Source of the DNA: Mermis nigrescens | Lineage: Eukaryota; Nematoda; Enoplea; Mermithida; Mermithidae | Assembly: GCA_036768485.1 (NCBI GenBank) | Contig: JAVLUZ010000142.1 | Span: 6,216,006 to 6,280,005 of the forward strand | Direction: 5' to 3' | DNA: 64,000 nucleotides | Shown: in pieces, positions 41,040-52,778 of the stretch | Layout: each line of letters begins with the position of its first letter | Position numbering within the stretch: the stretch's first letter is position 1 | Made by a program: the position numbers and the translations under genes | Notes under the pieces: model-generated | Told to the model about the DNA's origin: nothing | Database searches by the model: none | The model's input: only the letters and a program-made list of their open reading frames with translations

Positions 41040-43700
41040 CATTTTGAATGGTGGTAGACATGCACAGCATGGGAATTTTTTTTGGGGAGGGGGATTTTAA
41101 GTGCGTTTTTTTAGATTAGAACTGGTGGATCCTCGTCGAAAACATCGTTTTTTGGCGTGCCGGACTATGTTTTATCTTTATTGAGCATAAATAAGACTGA
41201 AAAATTTCGAAAAAATAAAAAAGCTTAGGCAAATCGAACAATTTACATTTAGGTCACAACATATTGACACTTTTGAGCAAATAGATAGCTAAAAATGCTT
41301 TGCTTTTTCTACGAATTTTTATGACAATTTTCGAAACTTAAAAAATCACTAATTCTCGGGGAGTGAAAAAATTTTTCTGAGGAGGGGGGTTTCGAGGCAC
41401 ACATGGACGTGATATGAGTGACAGAGGGTACTACCATATGTGATGTTGAAAGGTTTCCGCCCACCCTCTTAGAAAAATTTTAACCTCTCCCCCGCAAAAT
41501 TTTTTTTACCTCTCCCCCAGAATTGGCGATTTTTTCTAAAGTTCCCAATTTTCATTTTAGCTATCTACTTGCTCAGAAGTGCCAAATTTTCGGCGCGTCG
41601 CGCCATTATTCATGTTTTGATTATATTTTGTTCAATTTGTATCGACTTTTTGAAAATTTTTTCCGAAACTTTCTGTTTTTATGCTCTATAAAGAGAGAGC
41701 ATCGTCAGAAACGCTGAAAAACGATGTTTTTGATGCGTACCTACCATGTTTGAACCAAAAAATGCACTTTAGAGTTTCATCTCTCACAATTTCCGTGCTT
41801 ACTCCTTCTACTCCTTCTAGGCTTAGCTATACAGTCACTTTGACTGAAAATACATCGCTATATAGTTTTTCTTAGGCTCATAAAATTAGCTATGTAAAGC
41901 CTTTTTGGACTCAGTCACACACCGTGCGAGTTCAGAAATTCTATTTGCTTGTTTTTCTTTGAGTTTCAGAAGGATTTGTAGCTACTCTCCCTTCTCCAAA
42001 AGGGCTAAATAACTATTTTTAGTTCAGGATGCTTAAATAACTGTTCGTGAGCTCGAAAGTAGGTCTATATACGTATTTGCCACAAATGCTCGAAATACCT
42101 TTTTTTCAGTAGAATCTTTTTTTTATCAAGCAATTACTCTTAGTTTCTCCAAGTTTTTGATTTTCACCTCTCCCTGAAAGTTTTAATTTGTTCACGAATA
42201 TTCTGTGGTGTAAACCATACATGATCTTGGGGTGGAGTTTCCAGCTCCCAAAAAATTTTAAACCCTTCAGAAATTTTTTTACCCCCCCCAGAATTCGCGA
42301 TTTTTAGAAAGTTCTCAGAAATTTTCAGAAAATTAGTAGAAAAGGTGCTTTTTTAAGTGTTTTTAGCTATCTGTTTGCTCAAAAGTGCTAAATTTTTGGA
42401 GCTTCGCGCCATTATACACATGTTTTTACCATATTTTATCCAATTTGTTCGACTTCTCGATTTTTTTTGTTTTTATGCCCTAGAAAGGTAAAGTATCGTC
42501 CAAAACGCTAAAAATTGACGCGTATTTACAATTCTTGGGCCCAAAAAAGGCATTTTATAATTTCGCCCTCGCCTCAGATCCCCATGCCGTGCATGTCTGG
42601 TGTGAACCCTTAGCTCCTCACGTCCATCTGTGACACCCATGCAAAGCAAGTTGTTCCCCATCCCCCAACGTCAGAATTTTTTGTCCCCTCCTTTTTGGCG
42701 AATACTTGCGTTTTTGACCATTTTTGAGTGTTTTTGGCCACAAATTAGATCAGTAACCCCGCGCCGTATAAATGGTGAGGGACTTGCTCTCAGAATTTCC
42801 AACCGCTACCTGTATGATCCTCACTTGTCCACAAACTATGTTAATAAAAACCCGTTTGATGGAAGAGGACAAGTAATAAATAACTGGGTATATTTATGAT
42901 AAATAAACTTGTAGGAATTAAAATGTGAAATGCTTAACGATAAGTAGTCTGTTGTGCTGAGTATTGTGTGAAGATACAATTCATATTTTAGTAATATTGA
43001 CATTTTTTAGTTGTTTTTGGACGAATTTTGCCACTTGACGAGTATTGGCTTGGCATTATATTCGACATGAGATAATTCGCGGAAGCAGTTATCCTTAGAA
43101 TATTTGCTGCTTAGCGACGCACAATGGCAGAGCATCTATTACTAGATTCTAAAGTATGATTGATTTCTTTGTACCATGCATACACAACATGGGAATTCTT
43201 GTGGGTGGGGACTAAAAGAGTTTTCTAAAGTGCCTCTTTGGCCGTAAAACATTGGTTTTTCGTAAACTTCTAACGATGCTGTTTCTTTCTAGTGATAAAT
43301 ACAAGAAAATGTGGTCCAAAATGATTGTTTGGCAAAAGGCAATGGAGCCAATTTACCCCCTACTTTTTTGCTTCTTGTATGCTTAAATCAACTATTGTTG
43401 ATTTTTTAAATTTTTTATATCAACTTAGGTCAGCAAGAATATGTTATACTAGCAGAAATAACGAAAAGCTTTTCAAAAATGGATTCAAATGTTTTTATAA
43501 GGAATGGTACATATACATAAACTTAGCACTCTGAAATTCAAATCTCTACAGTCACTATGTGCTTGTGAGTTGAATCTTATTTCTATGTACACTTTCAACT
43601 ACAAAGGAGTTGTTTTTTATTTAATATATTTTATGCGTTCAGAAGCAATTTTAAATATTAAAACAAATTTTTTGGCGTGTTTTGCGTTTTTCGATCACAT
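41040..43700. other. Non-coding repeat debris
   Basis: Contains partial copies of TTCGGCGCGTCGCGCCATTA (41,590) and GAGCTTCGCGCCATTA (42,398), GCATGG(G)AATT-type fragments (41,065; 43,187) and AGCTAT(A/G)TA repeats near 41,850-42,080. No gene seen. Confidence 0.5.
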
Positions 43701-43711
43701 ATATATGTAGG

Positions 43712-44496
43712 CAGGCCCGTATCCAGGGGGGCCTGCTTCCCCGAAATGGAAGAAATTTTTGTTTCTCCCAAGGGTCCCCCAGAGGAAAAAATGAAAAATT
43801 GGCGAAGTGCGTCTGAAACGCCGCCAAAACAGGTTTTTAGCGTACTTTTGAGCTAGTAAACTCAAAATTTTCCGGCGCTTCGCGCCGGATTGATTGTTTA
43901 TGTATAGTTTTGTCTTCTAAACCGCTAGAAATCGCTCAAATTTGAGTTAGACATAGAGAGCATGTCAATTTTTTTCTAGCGCTCTGCGCCGGATTCATTG
44001 TTTAGCTATAGTTTTTGCCTTCTAGCCCACTCATAACAGCTCAAATTTGAGTTATGACATCGAAAACATGAAATTTTTCCGGCGCTTCGCGCCGCAATTA
44101 TTGTTCATATATGTTTTTGTCTCCTAGTCCGCTCAAAATTGAACTTGGCATGCAGGATATGTCATTTTTTCGGCGCTAGGCGCCGAATTATTCATAATCC
44201 GTATTTTTTTCCTTTGTAAAGCACAATTATTAAGTAGAAAGGCAAGAGATAAGAAATAATTCGTCGATTAAGTGATGAAAAATCAGCTTAAACGATAAAT
44301 TTGCTGTATATCAATATGGAATGGAGTGAAAATTTTTTAATTTTTTTGTTGAAATTTTTCTTCACTATCGTTTAGAACTCGCCGAGATACGCTCAAAACT
44401 GCCTTTATTTTCGCCCATCTCCTAATGGTTCTCCAGATATCTGGCCTCAAAAATTTTCGCCCCCCCACCCGAAATAAAATCCTGGATACGGGCCTG
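43712..44496. mobile_element. hAT-like element with CAGGCCCGTATCCAGG ends
   Basis: 785 bp. Perfect 16-bp inverted ends CAGGCCCGTATCCAGG and CCTGGATACGGGCCTG. Perfect 8-bp duplication TATGTAGG (43,704-43,711; 44,497-44,504). The interior has about four ~100-bp tandem units, each with a CGGCGCTTCGCGCCG-type palindrome (43,873-44,190). Non-autonomous. Confidence 0.9.
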
Positions 44497-44570
44497 TATG
44501 TAGGTATTGTGGTTAAAAATAAAAAAATTAGTGATTCCGCAAAATATTTTAGCAATTTATTTTAACAATA

Positions 44571-45078
44571 AAATATTTTTTCATACTCCATGCGTCATAT
44601 TCAGAAAAGTTTAGGTCATACAAAAATATTTAAAACTGCTGCATATATCTTACACAGTAGAATTTGTATTTCACTTTTTCTTCTTTTATGATCTTTTTAT
44701 CAGTAAGTAGAGCCTGTTGTTAAACTTTAAAAACGCTTTTAATGCCTGTTTCAGCAATTCTTAATTTTTTGTATCCTATACAGACCCCAAAATTGTGCAA
44801 TTCCAGGATCTAATTTTTGAAATTTTTTCGGTTTTTTGTGATTTCCTGATGTCAAGTTAAATATTTTTATAAAAGACGTTGATTCTTTGCGTGACAAGAA
44901 ATCGTTTATGGATACGATTTCTATAATTAGCAGTACTATCAAGTTTTATCAAGTTATTTCCTTCCATTTGAAATAATCTATTCATTGCTGCAACAAAAAT
45001 AAAATATTTTTTCATGCTCCATGTGTCATATTCAAAAAAGTTTAGGTCATACAAAAATATTTAAGGCTGCTGCATATA
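44571..45078. repeat. Direct repeat pair, about 75 bp
   Basis: TTTTTTCATACTCCATGCGT and on (44,576-44,650) recurs as TTTTTTCATGCTCCATGTGT and on (45,006-45,078), 430 bp apart in the same orientation. It may mark a local duplication. Confidence 0.7.
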
Positions 45079-45354
45079 GTATTAACCCTAAATCATGAGG
45101 ATAAATGAACATCAATAAAATCAATGTTATATAATTTTATAGAGAGAGATCCACGATATGCGGCGACCTAACAAGGCTGAGGTGCATAGGGGTGAGATAA
45201 TAGTATCCTTTGATCAGTTTTGAGAACCAAACGACGAATTGGTTCAAGAACTATGCTTTTGCTCATCAGTGCTTGATTTCTACAACGCGCTGTCTCAGTG
45301 ATAAAAACCATGCATTAAACTGCAAACTTATTGTGCCTTGTATGCGTGTAATAT

Positions 45355-45735
45355 AGGTGCACAAAGTCAGGGGCGAGGGTTAAACCCCCGGAATCCAGAT
45401 TAGTAAAATTATTGTTCACGCTCTTTCTGTAGTCAAATAATGAAGATGATCAAAATAGCCTGCATAAAATGTTTTTTGGTTATACCGCATTTTTCAGCAT
45501 GTTTGCTTCGTTCTGACTGCTTTGTATCGCTTTTAAAGTTGAAAGATGTAGAAATTGATCAATTGGGCTAGATATTTCGAGTTTTTCAATCATTCATACA
45601 CATTTTATTTTGCTTTTTTCGAATAAATAGTACACAAAATTTTTGATCCGGTGCTAGGAACAATTTTGCGATTTTCACTTCGTTTGTCTTCAAAAATGAT
45701 GGGAAAATCTTATATCCGCTAAATATGACCGGCTA
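45355..45735. repeat. Dispersed repeat R3, copy 2 (diverged)
   Basis: Shares GGTGCACAAAGTCAGGG, CGGAATCCA and AAATTGATCAATT with 63,540-63,800, and ATAGCCT..ATAAAATG with 16,000. Confidence 0.45.
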
Positions 45736-45748
45736 GTACACTACATAC

Positions 45749-46006
45749 CATAGGTGAGCAGCACTAAAATTCCGCAAGGGGACGCAAGATTTTTCAAAGG
45801 TCAAAATTGGTCTTTAAAATGGTGGTGGTAATGGCGGATAAACAAAATTTCTAAATGTTTCTCATTGAGCACTATCCATTAGCATCAAAAAATTGCGAAA
45901 AAATTCTGGGGGTCTGGTTGAGTGAAATCGCAAAAAATGTTACTGAATATAAAATGGGGTCTACATTAAGCTACACGGGGTGTGAAACCCCCAGATCCCA
46001 CGCCTA
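45749..46006. mobile_element. Diverged MITE family A relative (reversed)
   Basis: CATAGGTGAGCAGCAC at left, ATTTCTAAATGTTTCTCAT core and CCCACGCCTAT at right. No clean duplication. Confidence 0.5.
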
Positions 46007-46722
46007 TTTTTTTCCTTGCGTCTAAGTGCATGTTTGACGCTTGTGTCATTTAGTCGTTTTGCTTGGTGAATTTAATGTAGGAAGATGAAGTATTCGCGAT
46101 CTCTTTTTATGTTTCTCATTCTTGTCCTTTTTTATACGCGGGCAGGACAAATTAAGGAATTTGGTTTCCATTATTTTTGAAAAGGACTTGTGTTGTGTGC
46201 ATTGTAGACTCAAAGATTTGCTGAAAAAGCAGTGACAATTTTCGACAACGCAATATTGTCGTTCTGCATTATTTTATGTGCGTTAACAGTGACCGATCCT
46301 GTATTTTCTGATGAGGGGGTGGCGGAATCCCAAGTTTTCTAAATAGTGTCCAAAATTGTTCGAAAAATCCGACCATTTCGCTTATAGTATCGATTTTTCG
46401 TCATCTCTTGATAGACTGAATCTTTGTGATCAGTTCGAAAAAGTTAAAAATTTTCCAAATTTTTTGCAAAAAATGCGCATTGTTAATTTTGAAATCGGCG
46501 TAAAGCACCAAAAAATGCTCGAGAGATCATTAAAATAAGTAAAAAAAGTCCTTGTTTTGTAAAAATCAGTAAATGTCGTTTATGAGTACTACCTGGTGCG
46601 AAGAGCCGAAATGTGAAAAATTGTGATAAAAAATTGCTAAAATCATAAAAAAACACATTTCTTTTTATTGAGCCCAACTGTGTTTTGACAAAAGGTTGCC
46701 CTACGCCCCTCTTACTCCGTAC

Positions 46723-46980
46723 CATACGTGGGCAGCAAGAAAATTCTGGGGGGGGGTGCAAGATTTTTTTTAAGGTCGAAAAATGGCCTTAAAAATGGTG
46801 GTATGGCGATAAAAACACCATTTTTCGACGTTTCTCATCAAGCACTATCCATTGGCATCAAAAAATTGCGAAAAAAACGAAAAAATTTTCAAAAATTGAA
46901 TTCTGGGGGTATTTTGATTTCTGGGGGGTATTTTGGTTTCTGGGGGTGCATACCCCCCGAACCCCCCACGCCCAGGTGTG
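46723..46980. mobile_element. MITE family A, copy 9 (reversed)
   Basis: Ends CATACGTGGGCAGC and CCACGCCCAGGTGTG. Perfect 8-bp duplication CTCCGTAC (46,715-46,722; 46,981-46,988). Confidence 0.95.
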
Positions 46981-47459
46981 CTCCGTACCCGTGCTTTAAT
47001 AGGTTATATACATACAAATTGTTGTGCCTATCTTCGTGCCTATTGTTAAAAACTTTTTCTTTCCAGTCAGCTGTTTTGTAACTCGTTTTTATCCGCTTAC
47101 TTTTCTTCCTTAGTAAGCGTTGCAGTCTGCGTCCCATTATGTTTTCAACATTTTACGCGTATTATTGTCCTTTTGAAATCAATAAATGTATCTCGCCTTC
47201 ATTATACTCGTATGTGCATGTGTATCGATCAAACCTATTTTTTAGCGTACAATGGAAAAATTTTCATGAAAATATTCTAGAAGCGACTGACAGCACAAAA
47301 ATTTTCATGTTGAATCAAAACTAAATTTTAGTGTGGTGTGACATTAATTTTCATATTGGATCAAAGCGAAATTTTCGTGCCATCATAATGCTAACTTTTA
47401 GTGGCAGCCAGTTACACGCTAATTGTTCGCTTAGATACAACAGATTATTTTTAACAGTG

Positions 47460-47632
47460 TACTAAGAGTGGGTTGTTGCTTTCGTAGTTGTTGTGTGTTG
47501 GGTATCTTCCCTGGCGGCGTGCTGCCGGTTGAGGTATCCGTACATACTGCAAATCAGCAAGTCCCTAGCGGCGCAGCTTGGGTTATTGAGTTAACTCCAA
47601 AGCGCGACAACCGCTCTAAGTTACATACCTGT
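47460..47632. repeat. Right TIR, outermost part
   Basis: Inverted copy of 18,376-18,527, ending TCTAAGTTACA. It is separated from the rest of the TIR by the 8.6-kb insertion. Confidence 0.8.
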
Positions 47633-48753
47633 CGTGAAAAATGTCTACCAGTTTAAATTTCAGGTATAATAACTCATTTTATAGATAAATGGACCGCAAA
47701 TCTCATTAAATAAAGCATGCGTAAGTCGTATATGTATGAATTTCCATCAAAAGATGAAAAAACAAAAAAATTTTCAAAATTCGGCATCGGACTTCAAAGT
47801 GGTTTTTTCCCGCTACAGTAAGCCGTGGTAGCTTGAAATGCTTATATTCACAGCAGTATCACCTTGTGCATCTAACAAGATATTATTCAATGATTTCTAA
47901 CCAATAGAAAGGAAAATATATCGATTTCTTTAAACCATACTTTCTCCCGTATTTACGGCAGACTATAGATGGCGGGTAGGGAATGAAGAAATCGAATAAA
48001 AGGAAAATAATTTGGGAAAACATCGTTATGTTTGAATCTGGGAAGCTTTTTGATTTTTATGTTAGACTTTTCTTATTTCAAGTATGTACAATCTGATGCG
48101 CAAACCACTGTGGAAAGAGGTTTTTATGTTTACACTTTGTATTCTGATTTCTTTACGTCAATTATACAGTCGTATTAACAAAAGTTTCTTGAAAAAACGA
48201 ACACTCAGTGCTCATTCTCATGATAATGACATTTTTTTGTCTCACTGATGACAGTATTTCTTGAGTTTCCAGGGCAAATATTGGAAACTTTTTAGCGAGA
48301 TTTGTATGTTATGTTGTTCTACGCAATATTACAGTAGTTGCTGATTTGACTTCAATTACTGTAGGATATTTTAGTTTGTAGACATTGCTGCGCTGTGCGT
48401 TTTTCGTTGCTCCTGCAGCTGTTTAACCTCTTGATACCGTGTTTTAATATCTTTAAACCCTTTTTCGGGCAATCCTTGATTCACGCAAGATGGTCAGGGA
48501 AGATCGAACAGCTTGGAAAGGAAATTACTTCCTGAAACTCTTGGTAAACTTGAAAAACAGTTATTTTTGAATCTGATTCTGAAGATTTTTTATTCGTTAT
48601 GCCGTACTCTTCTCATGTTAACTATACAATGATGCGCAAACCAATGCGCAATAAGATTTTTATGTTTACACTGTTTAGGTATGTACACTTACTTAATGTG
48701 TCTGTGGGGAAAATTTTTGACATGTTCAAGAACTGAGCAATATGGGGCAGTAA
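47633..48753. other. Non-coding stretch
   Basis: AT-rich, no gene seen. Two GATGCGCAAACCA phrases (48,100; 48,632), each followed by TTTTTATGTTTACACT, mark a diverged direct repeat. Confidence 0.5.
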
Positions 48754-49328
48754 TTAGGTATATGCAGTTAACTGCAGGTAATATGGCACACAATGTAAAA
48801 TTATATGCAGTCAAAAACCAGCGGCCTAGACTGCAGGTAACATAGCACACAACATAAAATTATATGCAGTCAAAAACCAGCGGCCTAGACTGCAGGTAAT
48901 ATAGCTCTCAATGTGATATTAAATGCAGTCAAGTTCAATGTTTATTGATATGGGAAGTAGTGATCGACCGGGGCGATTTTTTTGGCCGGGCCGGGGCTGA
49001 AGAAAAAATCGGGCGGAGTAGAGAATACTGGAAAGTCTCAGATTTTCAAAAAAGCATGTTTTTATGCCTTTTCAAGCAATAATCCTTAACATAGAAGTCG
49101 AAAACATTAGCGGAAAATTATGTAAGTGAAAAAAATCTTCGAAAAATTTTTTTCACATCTCATTTTACCGCTGTTTTCGACTTCCACATTACCGGTTACT
49201 GCTCGAATCAGCTATCGAATTTTTTCCATCTTTTTTAACATTAGGGTATATACAGGGTGAATTTTTTCCATCCTTTTTAACACCAGGGTTCTCACGAGTT
49301 TTCCCGAGACATAAAATAACTTTCAGGT

Positions 49329-49400
49329 GACAGGTTTTGACCCTCGGACCTATCGCTCTACAGCGCAACACGTTACAAATCGGCTAAGCCACCTCGTAAG
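49329..49400 (-). tRNA. tRNA-like sequence (SINE-like), minus strand
   Basis: The minus strand reads GGTGGCTTAGCCGATTTGTA and later GGTCCGAGGGTCAAAACC, weak A and B boxes about 40 nt apart. No good cloverleaf. Probably a SINE remnant. Confidence 0.3.
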
Positions 49401-49908
49401 AAAGGCACTGATTATTGGCCAATGTTGGCCCCGAATTTTTTGTTAAAGGCCAATATTGGCCAATAACGCGTGCATTAGGGGCCAATATTTGCAAGATTTA
49501 AAATTTTTAAAAAGCTTCACATCCGTGCGTTTCGAACCCCGTACTTTCGCGTTGGTGAACTCACGCGCGCACACTGCGCCATAGCGAAATTTGGATCAAG
49601 ATTTTGAAGAATGATACTAATGCTATCTGTTATATACAGTATACGCAGTTGCTATTTTTTGTTTGAAAGAGATTGCTTATCCTATCTTTCTTGGATTGGA
49701 ATGGAAGACTAGAGGAGAGAAGAGAGAAGCAAGTGAAGAACACACATTATGTAATAAAAATACAGTAAATAATGATAGACATAATATGTAGAAATATTAG
49801 AACCTGCTGGAAAAATACTATTTACATTCAAGTAAATGTTCAAGAGAATTTCAACCTAACGTAAAGCGTAAGATATTACACGCCTAATCTGTATGACCAG
49901 AATTAAGT

Positions 49909-50148
49909 ATAGTCTGTTTCGTTTATTGAAATGCTTTTCCGCTGTATTCAGCCCACATAAACCAGGCTACAAAAGTGACCTATAAGTACATACCTATATG
50001 ATGCAGTCTTGCCTTCTTAGCAGTATCAAAGATCATAATGCAACTCGATATTCTGTAGAATATACCTATTTGCTGCCGCATTAGTATAAAACACTTTTGT
50101 AGCCACTTTAAACTTTTCGAAAAACCCTCGATCAAATGAAACACTATA
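49909..50148. mobile_element. MITE with ATAGTCTGTTTC ends
   Basis: 240 bp. Inverted ends ATAGTCTGTTTC and GAAACACTAT, with related AGTGGCTACAAAAGTG/CACTTTTGTAGCCACT inside. A fragment of the same family lies at about 20,516-20,700. GAAACAGACTATAG also occurs near 14,166. Confidence 0.65.
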
Positions 50149-50469
50149 GTTGCGTAGGTACCTTTATACGTTGTCCTGCTACATAGGTGGGTAACATCTA
50201 CCTAGCTATTTGAAATCGCATACTGCCATGGCATAAGAATATTTAAGCACACATGTACGTTCGTACATATGTATTTATGTAGGTACATATGTAGGATTTT
50301 GCAAAACGTAAGGCAAACCAACGACAATTAGAAATACCTACCATACAATTCAAACTACATAGGCATAAAAAATAGGATAAGCAATCTCTTTCAAACAAAA
50401 AATAGCAACTGCGTATACTGTATATAACAGATAGCATTAGTATCATTCTTCTAAATCTTGATCACAATT

Positions 50470-50545
50470 TTGCTATGGCGCAGTGTGCGCGCGTGAGTTT
50501 ACCAACACGAAAGTACGGGGTTCGGAACCCACGGCTGTGAAGCCT
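50470..50545 (+). tRNA. tRNA-like segment in foldback arm
   Basis: CTATGGCGCAGTGTGCGCGC (A-box-like) and GGGGTTCGGAACCCACGG (B-box-like). An inverted copy lies at about 49,525-49,590. Probably a SINE-derived part of the arm. Confidence 0.3.
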
Positions 50546-50889
50546 TTTAAGAATTTTAAATATTGCAAATATTGGCCCCTAATGCGTGCATTATTGGCCA
50601 ATATTGGCCTTTTAAGAAAAAAATCAGGGGCCAACATTGGCCAATAATCAGTGCCCGTAAGAAATAAAAAGGAAGTAATGAGGGAATGGTACTTAGCATC
50701 TATACATCGACCTAAGCATCTATACATCGACCTAAGCATCTATACAACAACAACAACAACAACAAAGATTTATTGCAAAACGTACAAGACATGGTAAAAA
50801 TAAAGACACAGCGTACGATACAAAGATATGATAAAACGACATATGACTAAAACGTCAGCAACGGGACACGCAGTCACGAAAGTGAAAAC

Positions 50890-51375
50890 TTACGCGTGCC
50901 CCTTCAGATGAACAGAAAAATCAAAAGCATTGAGTTTGCGTTTAAAAATTTCTAAGCTAGGTGAATTTACAACATCAGCTGGAAGTGAATTCCACAGATT
51001 CACATATCTATGACTGAAATCATACTTGAGAATATCTGAACGAGCTACTGGAACAGTCAGTTTAAGGTTATTGACAGAGCGAGTATAGTTGCGATTAAAA
51101 GCGAAAAACTCGTCACAGAGAATGTGTGATTTTCCATTAATAATCTGATAATAAAAGGATAAAGCAAAACGAATACGGCGTATTTCGAGACGTTCTAACG
51201 ACAGACTTTTTAAACGATCATTATATGACAAACCACTGTTAAAACCAAAAATACAACGGGTAAACTTGCGCTGAACTCGCTCGATACGATCAATATCTCG
51301 AATACGATAAGGACTCCAAACGGTACAGCAGTACTCTAAAAGCGGACGAACATATACAACAAAAGCACGAGACAA
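50890..51375 (-). CDS. Retrotransposon RT C-terminal region
   Basis: 161 codons on the minus strand with VYVRPLLEYCCTVWSPYRIR, a VQRKFTRCIFGF segment and WNSLPADVVNSPSLEIFKRK, the usual tail of CR1/Rex-type reverse transcriptase proteins. It is out of frame with the RT segment upstream (shift near 51,390), so this is one broken ORF2. Confidence 0.8.
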   Translation of the reverse strand: MSRAFVVYVRPLLEYCCTVWSPYRIRDIDRIERVQRKFTRCIFGFNSGLSYNDRLKSLSLERLEIRRIRFALSFYYQIINGKSHILCDEFFAFNRNYTRSVNNLKLTVPVARSDILKYDFSHRYVNLWNSLPADVVNSPSLEIFKRKLNAFDFSVHLKGHA

Positions 51376-51410
51376 AATTTTATGATCACGAGAGAAGAAT
51401 AACTTCAGTA

Positions 51411-52304
51411 TCAGACTGGATCGCTGAGAAGCTTTTTAATCACTTCATGATAGTGCTGCTGAAATTTCAAATTTTGAGACATTAGAACACCTAAATCACG
51501 GACACAGTCAGAATCAGAAGGTAAAAGTTGATTTCCAATAAAATATTGATGTTTAGGATTTTTATAACCCATGTACAAAACTGAGCATTTATCAATAGAT
51601 ATCTGAAGCTGCCATTCACGCGACCATGTATAAAGCTTATTAAGGTCGTTTTGAAGTATAGTTTTAGAAGAGGACAAATTATACATTTTAACATCGTCAG
51701 CAAATAACCGAATACGACTACTCATATTATCACATAAATCATTTATGTAAATCAGAAAAAGGGTTGGCCCTATCACGCTCCCTTGCGGGACGCCGCTAGT
51801 TACATTAAAGCTATCTGAAAAAGAACTATTAACAACAACGCACTGAGATCGAGAGGATAAAAAAGATTTAAGCCAGTTGAAAAGAAAACCATTTAGACCA
51901 TATGCAGAAAGTTTATGAAGTAATTTTGTGTGCGATAAAGAATCGAAAGCTTTTTTAAAGTCGATAAAAATTACATCTACAGTAGATTTTCTATCAATAA
52001 ATTTTGCCCATTCGTTTTTACACTTTAGCAATTGCATTTCACATGATCGACCTTTTAAAAATCCAAATTGGAGAGGAGAAAGTAAATTATTTATATTTAA
52101 GTAATCCAGAATCTTTTTATTAACAATTTTTTCCATAATTTTACAAGGAGAGCAACACAACAAAATCGGACGATAATTTTCTACACAAGCAGAATCACCT
52201 TTATTTTTGAAAACTGGAATTACGTTTGCTTGATACCACAATTTTGGAATTGAACCTGATCGAAAAGAAGTTTCAAAGATAGAAGCAAGAGGAGAAGAAA
52301 GCAA
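51411..52304 (-). CDS. Reverse transcriptase domain (non-LTR)
   Basis: 297 codons. Motifs in order: NYRPILLCC.PCKIMEKI, QFGFLKGRSC, VIFIDFKKAFDSL (catalytic Asp), GVPQGSVIGPTLFLIYINDL, IRLFADDVKMY (the catalytic Asp pair) and LQISIDKCSVLYMG. It copies the element RNA at the nicked target. The fingers and palm are complete. The region between it and the endonuclease (52,305-52,778) is frame-broken. Confidence 0.9.
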   Translation of the reverse strand: MLSSPLASIFETSFRSGSIPKLWYQANVIPVFKNKGDSACVENYRPILLCCSPCKIMEKIVNKKILDYLNINNLLSPLQFGFLKGRSCEMQLLKCKNEWAKFIDRKSTVDVIFIDFKKAFDSLSHTKLLHKLSAYGLNGFLFNWLKSFLSSRSQCVVVNSSFSDSFNVTSGVPQGSVIGPTLFLIYINDLCDNMSSRIRLFADDVKMYNLSSSKTILQNDLNKLYTWSREWQLQISIDKCSVLYMGYKNPKHQYFIGNQLLPSDSDCVRDLGVLMSQNLKFQQHYHEVIKKLLSDPV

Positions 52305-52778
52305 ATAACCTAGTTTTTTAATAAAAAATGAGCATAGGCCATCAGGGCCACATGCAGTACTTGGTTTAGATTCGCGAATAGCTCTGTAAACGGTGTCTAC
52401 ATCGAAATTGATTTCTGCTAACGAAGAAAAAGTACGAGCCTGAAAAACAGGAAGATTTTGATCATCAACAGTGAAAACAGAGGCAAAATATGAGTTAAAA
52501 TGATTAGCTTTTACATGATCGTCATCTAATTCAATACCATTAGATAAAGTCAGGGGAAATGAACTTTTCCTGATTTTTAAACGAGAATTAACAAAATTGT
52601 AAAAGTTACGGATATCGCCTGATTTTAAAACTTCTAGTTCTTCTTTAGCGTAAAAATTTTGGTTTCTCTTTTTATAGATTTGCAGAAACTAGAATAGATA
52701 GTTCGATTTGTTCGAGTTTTGAACTTTTTGTAATTTTTCCATAATTTAAGTTTTTTTAAATATAACTTACGGATGTGT

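Larger units (their letters stand above)
38848..47459. mobile_element. 8.6-kb TA-inserted element without transposase
   Basis: The ends CACTCTTAAAAAAAATC and GATTATTTTTAACAGTG are inverted and flanked by TA. The uninterrupted left TIR near 18,525 serves as the empty site and shows precise insertion with TA duplication. That is consistent with a Tc1/mariner-type target, but CACTG ends also occur elsewhere. The interior is repeat debris with no DDE transposase recognised. Confidence 0.75.
18376..47632. mobile_element. Polinton/Maverick-like (adintovirus-like) element with nested insertions
   Basis: The left end TGTAACTTATAGGGCGGTTG and the inverted right end CAACCGCTCTAAGTTACA bound TIRs that can be followed for about 1.8 kb each once later insertions are skipped. 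Inside are an rve integrase with a chromodomain, an A32/FtsK-like packaging ATPase, an adenain-like cysteine protease, capsid candidates and a polymerase B N-terminal remnant, the hallmark set of Polintons and adintoviruses. Intervening insertions total about 17.5 kb, leaving about 11.8 kb. No 6-bp target duplication was recognised at the ends. PolB, integrase and the minor capsid gene are broken, so this copy is not intact. Confidence 0.85.
49404..50655. mobile_element. 1.25-kb foldback with 9-bp duplication (Mutator-like size)
   Basis: Inverted arms of about 280 bp begin GGCACTGATTATTGGCCAAT. The duplication CGTAAGAAA (49,395-49,403; 50,656-50,664) is 9 bp, typical of MULEs. The arms contain repeated TTGGCCAATATTGGCC and a tRNA-like stretch. 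It contains another MITE. No transposase. Confidence 0.85.

Noticed and set aside
46728..47081. 117-codon plus-strand frame
   Set aside because: Entirely derived from MITE copy 9.
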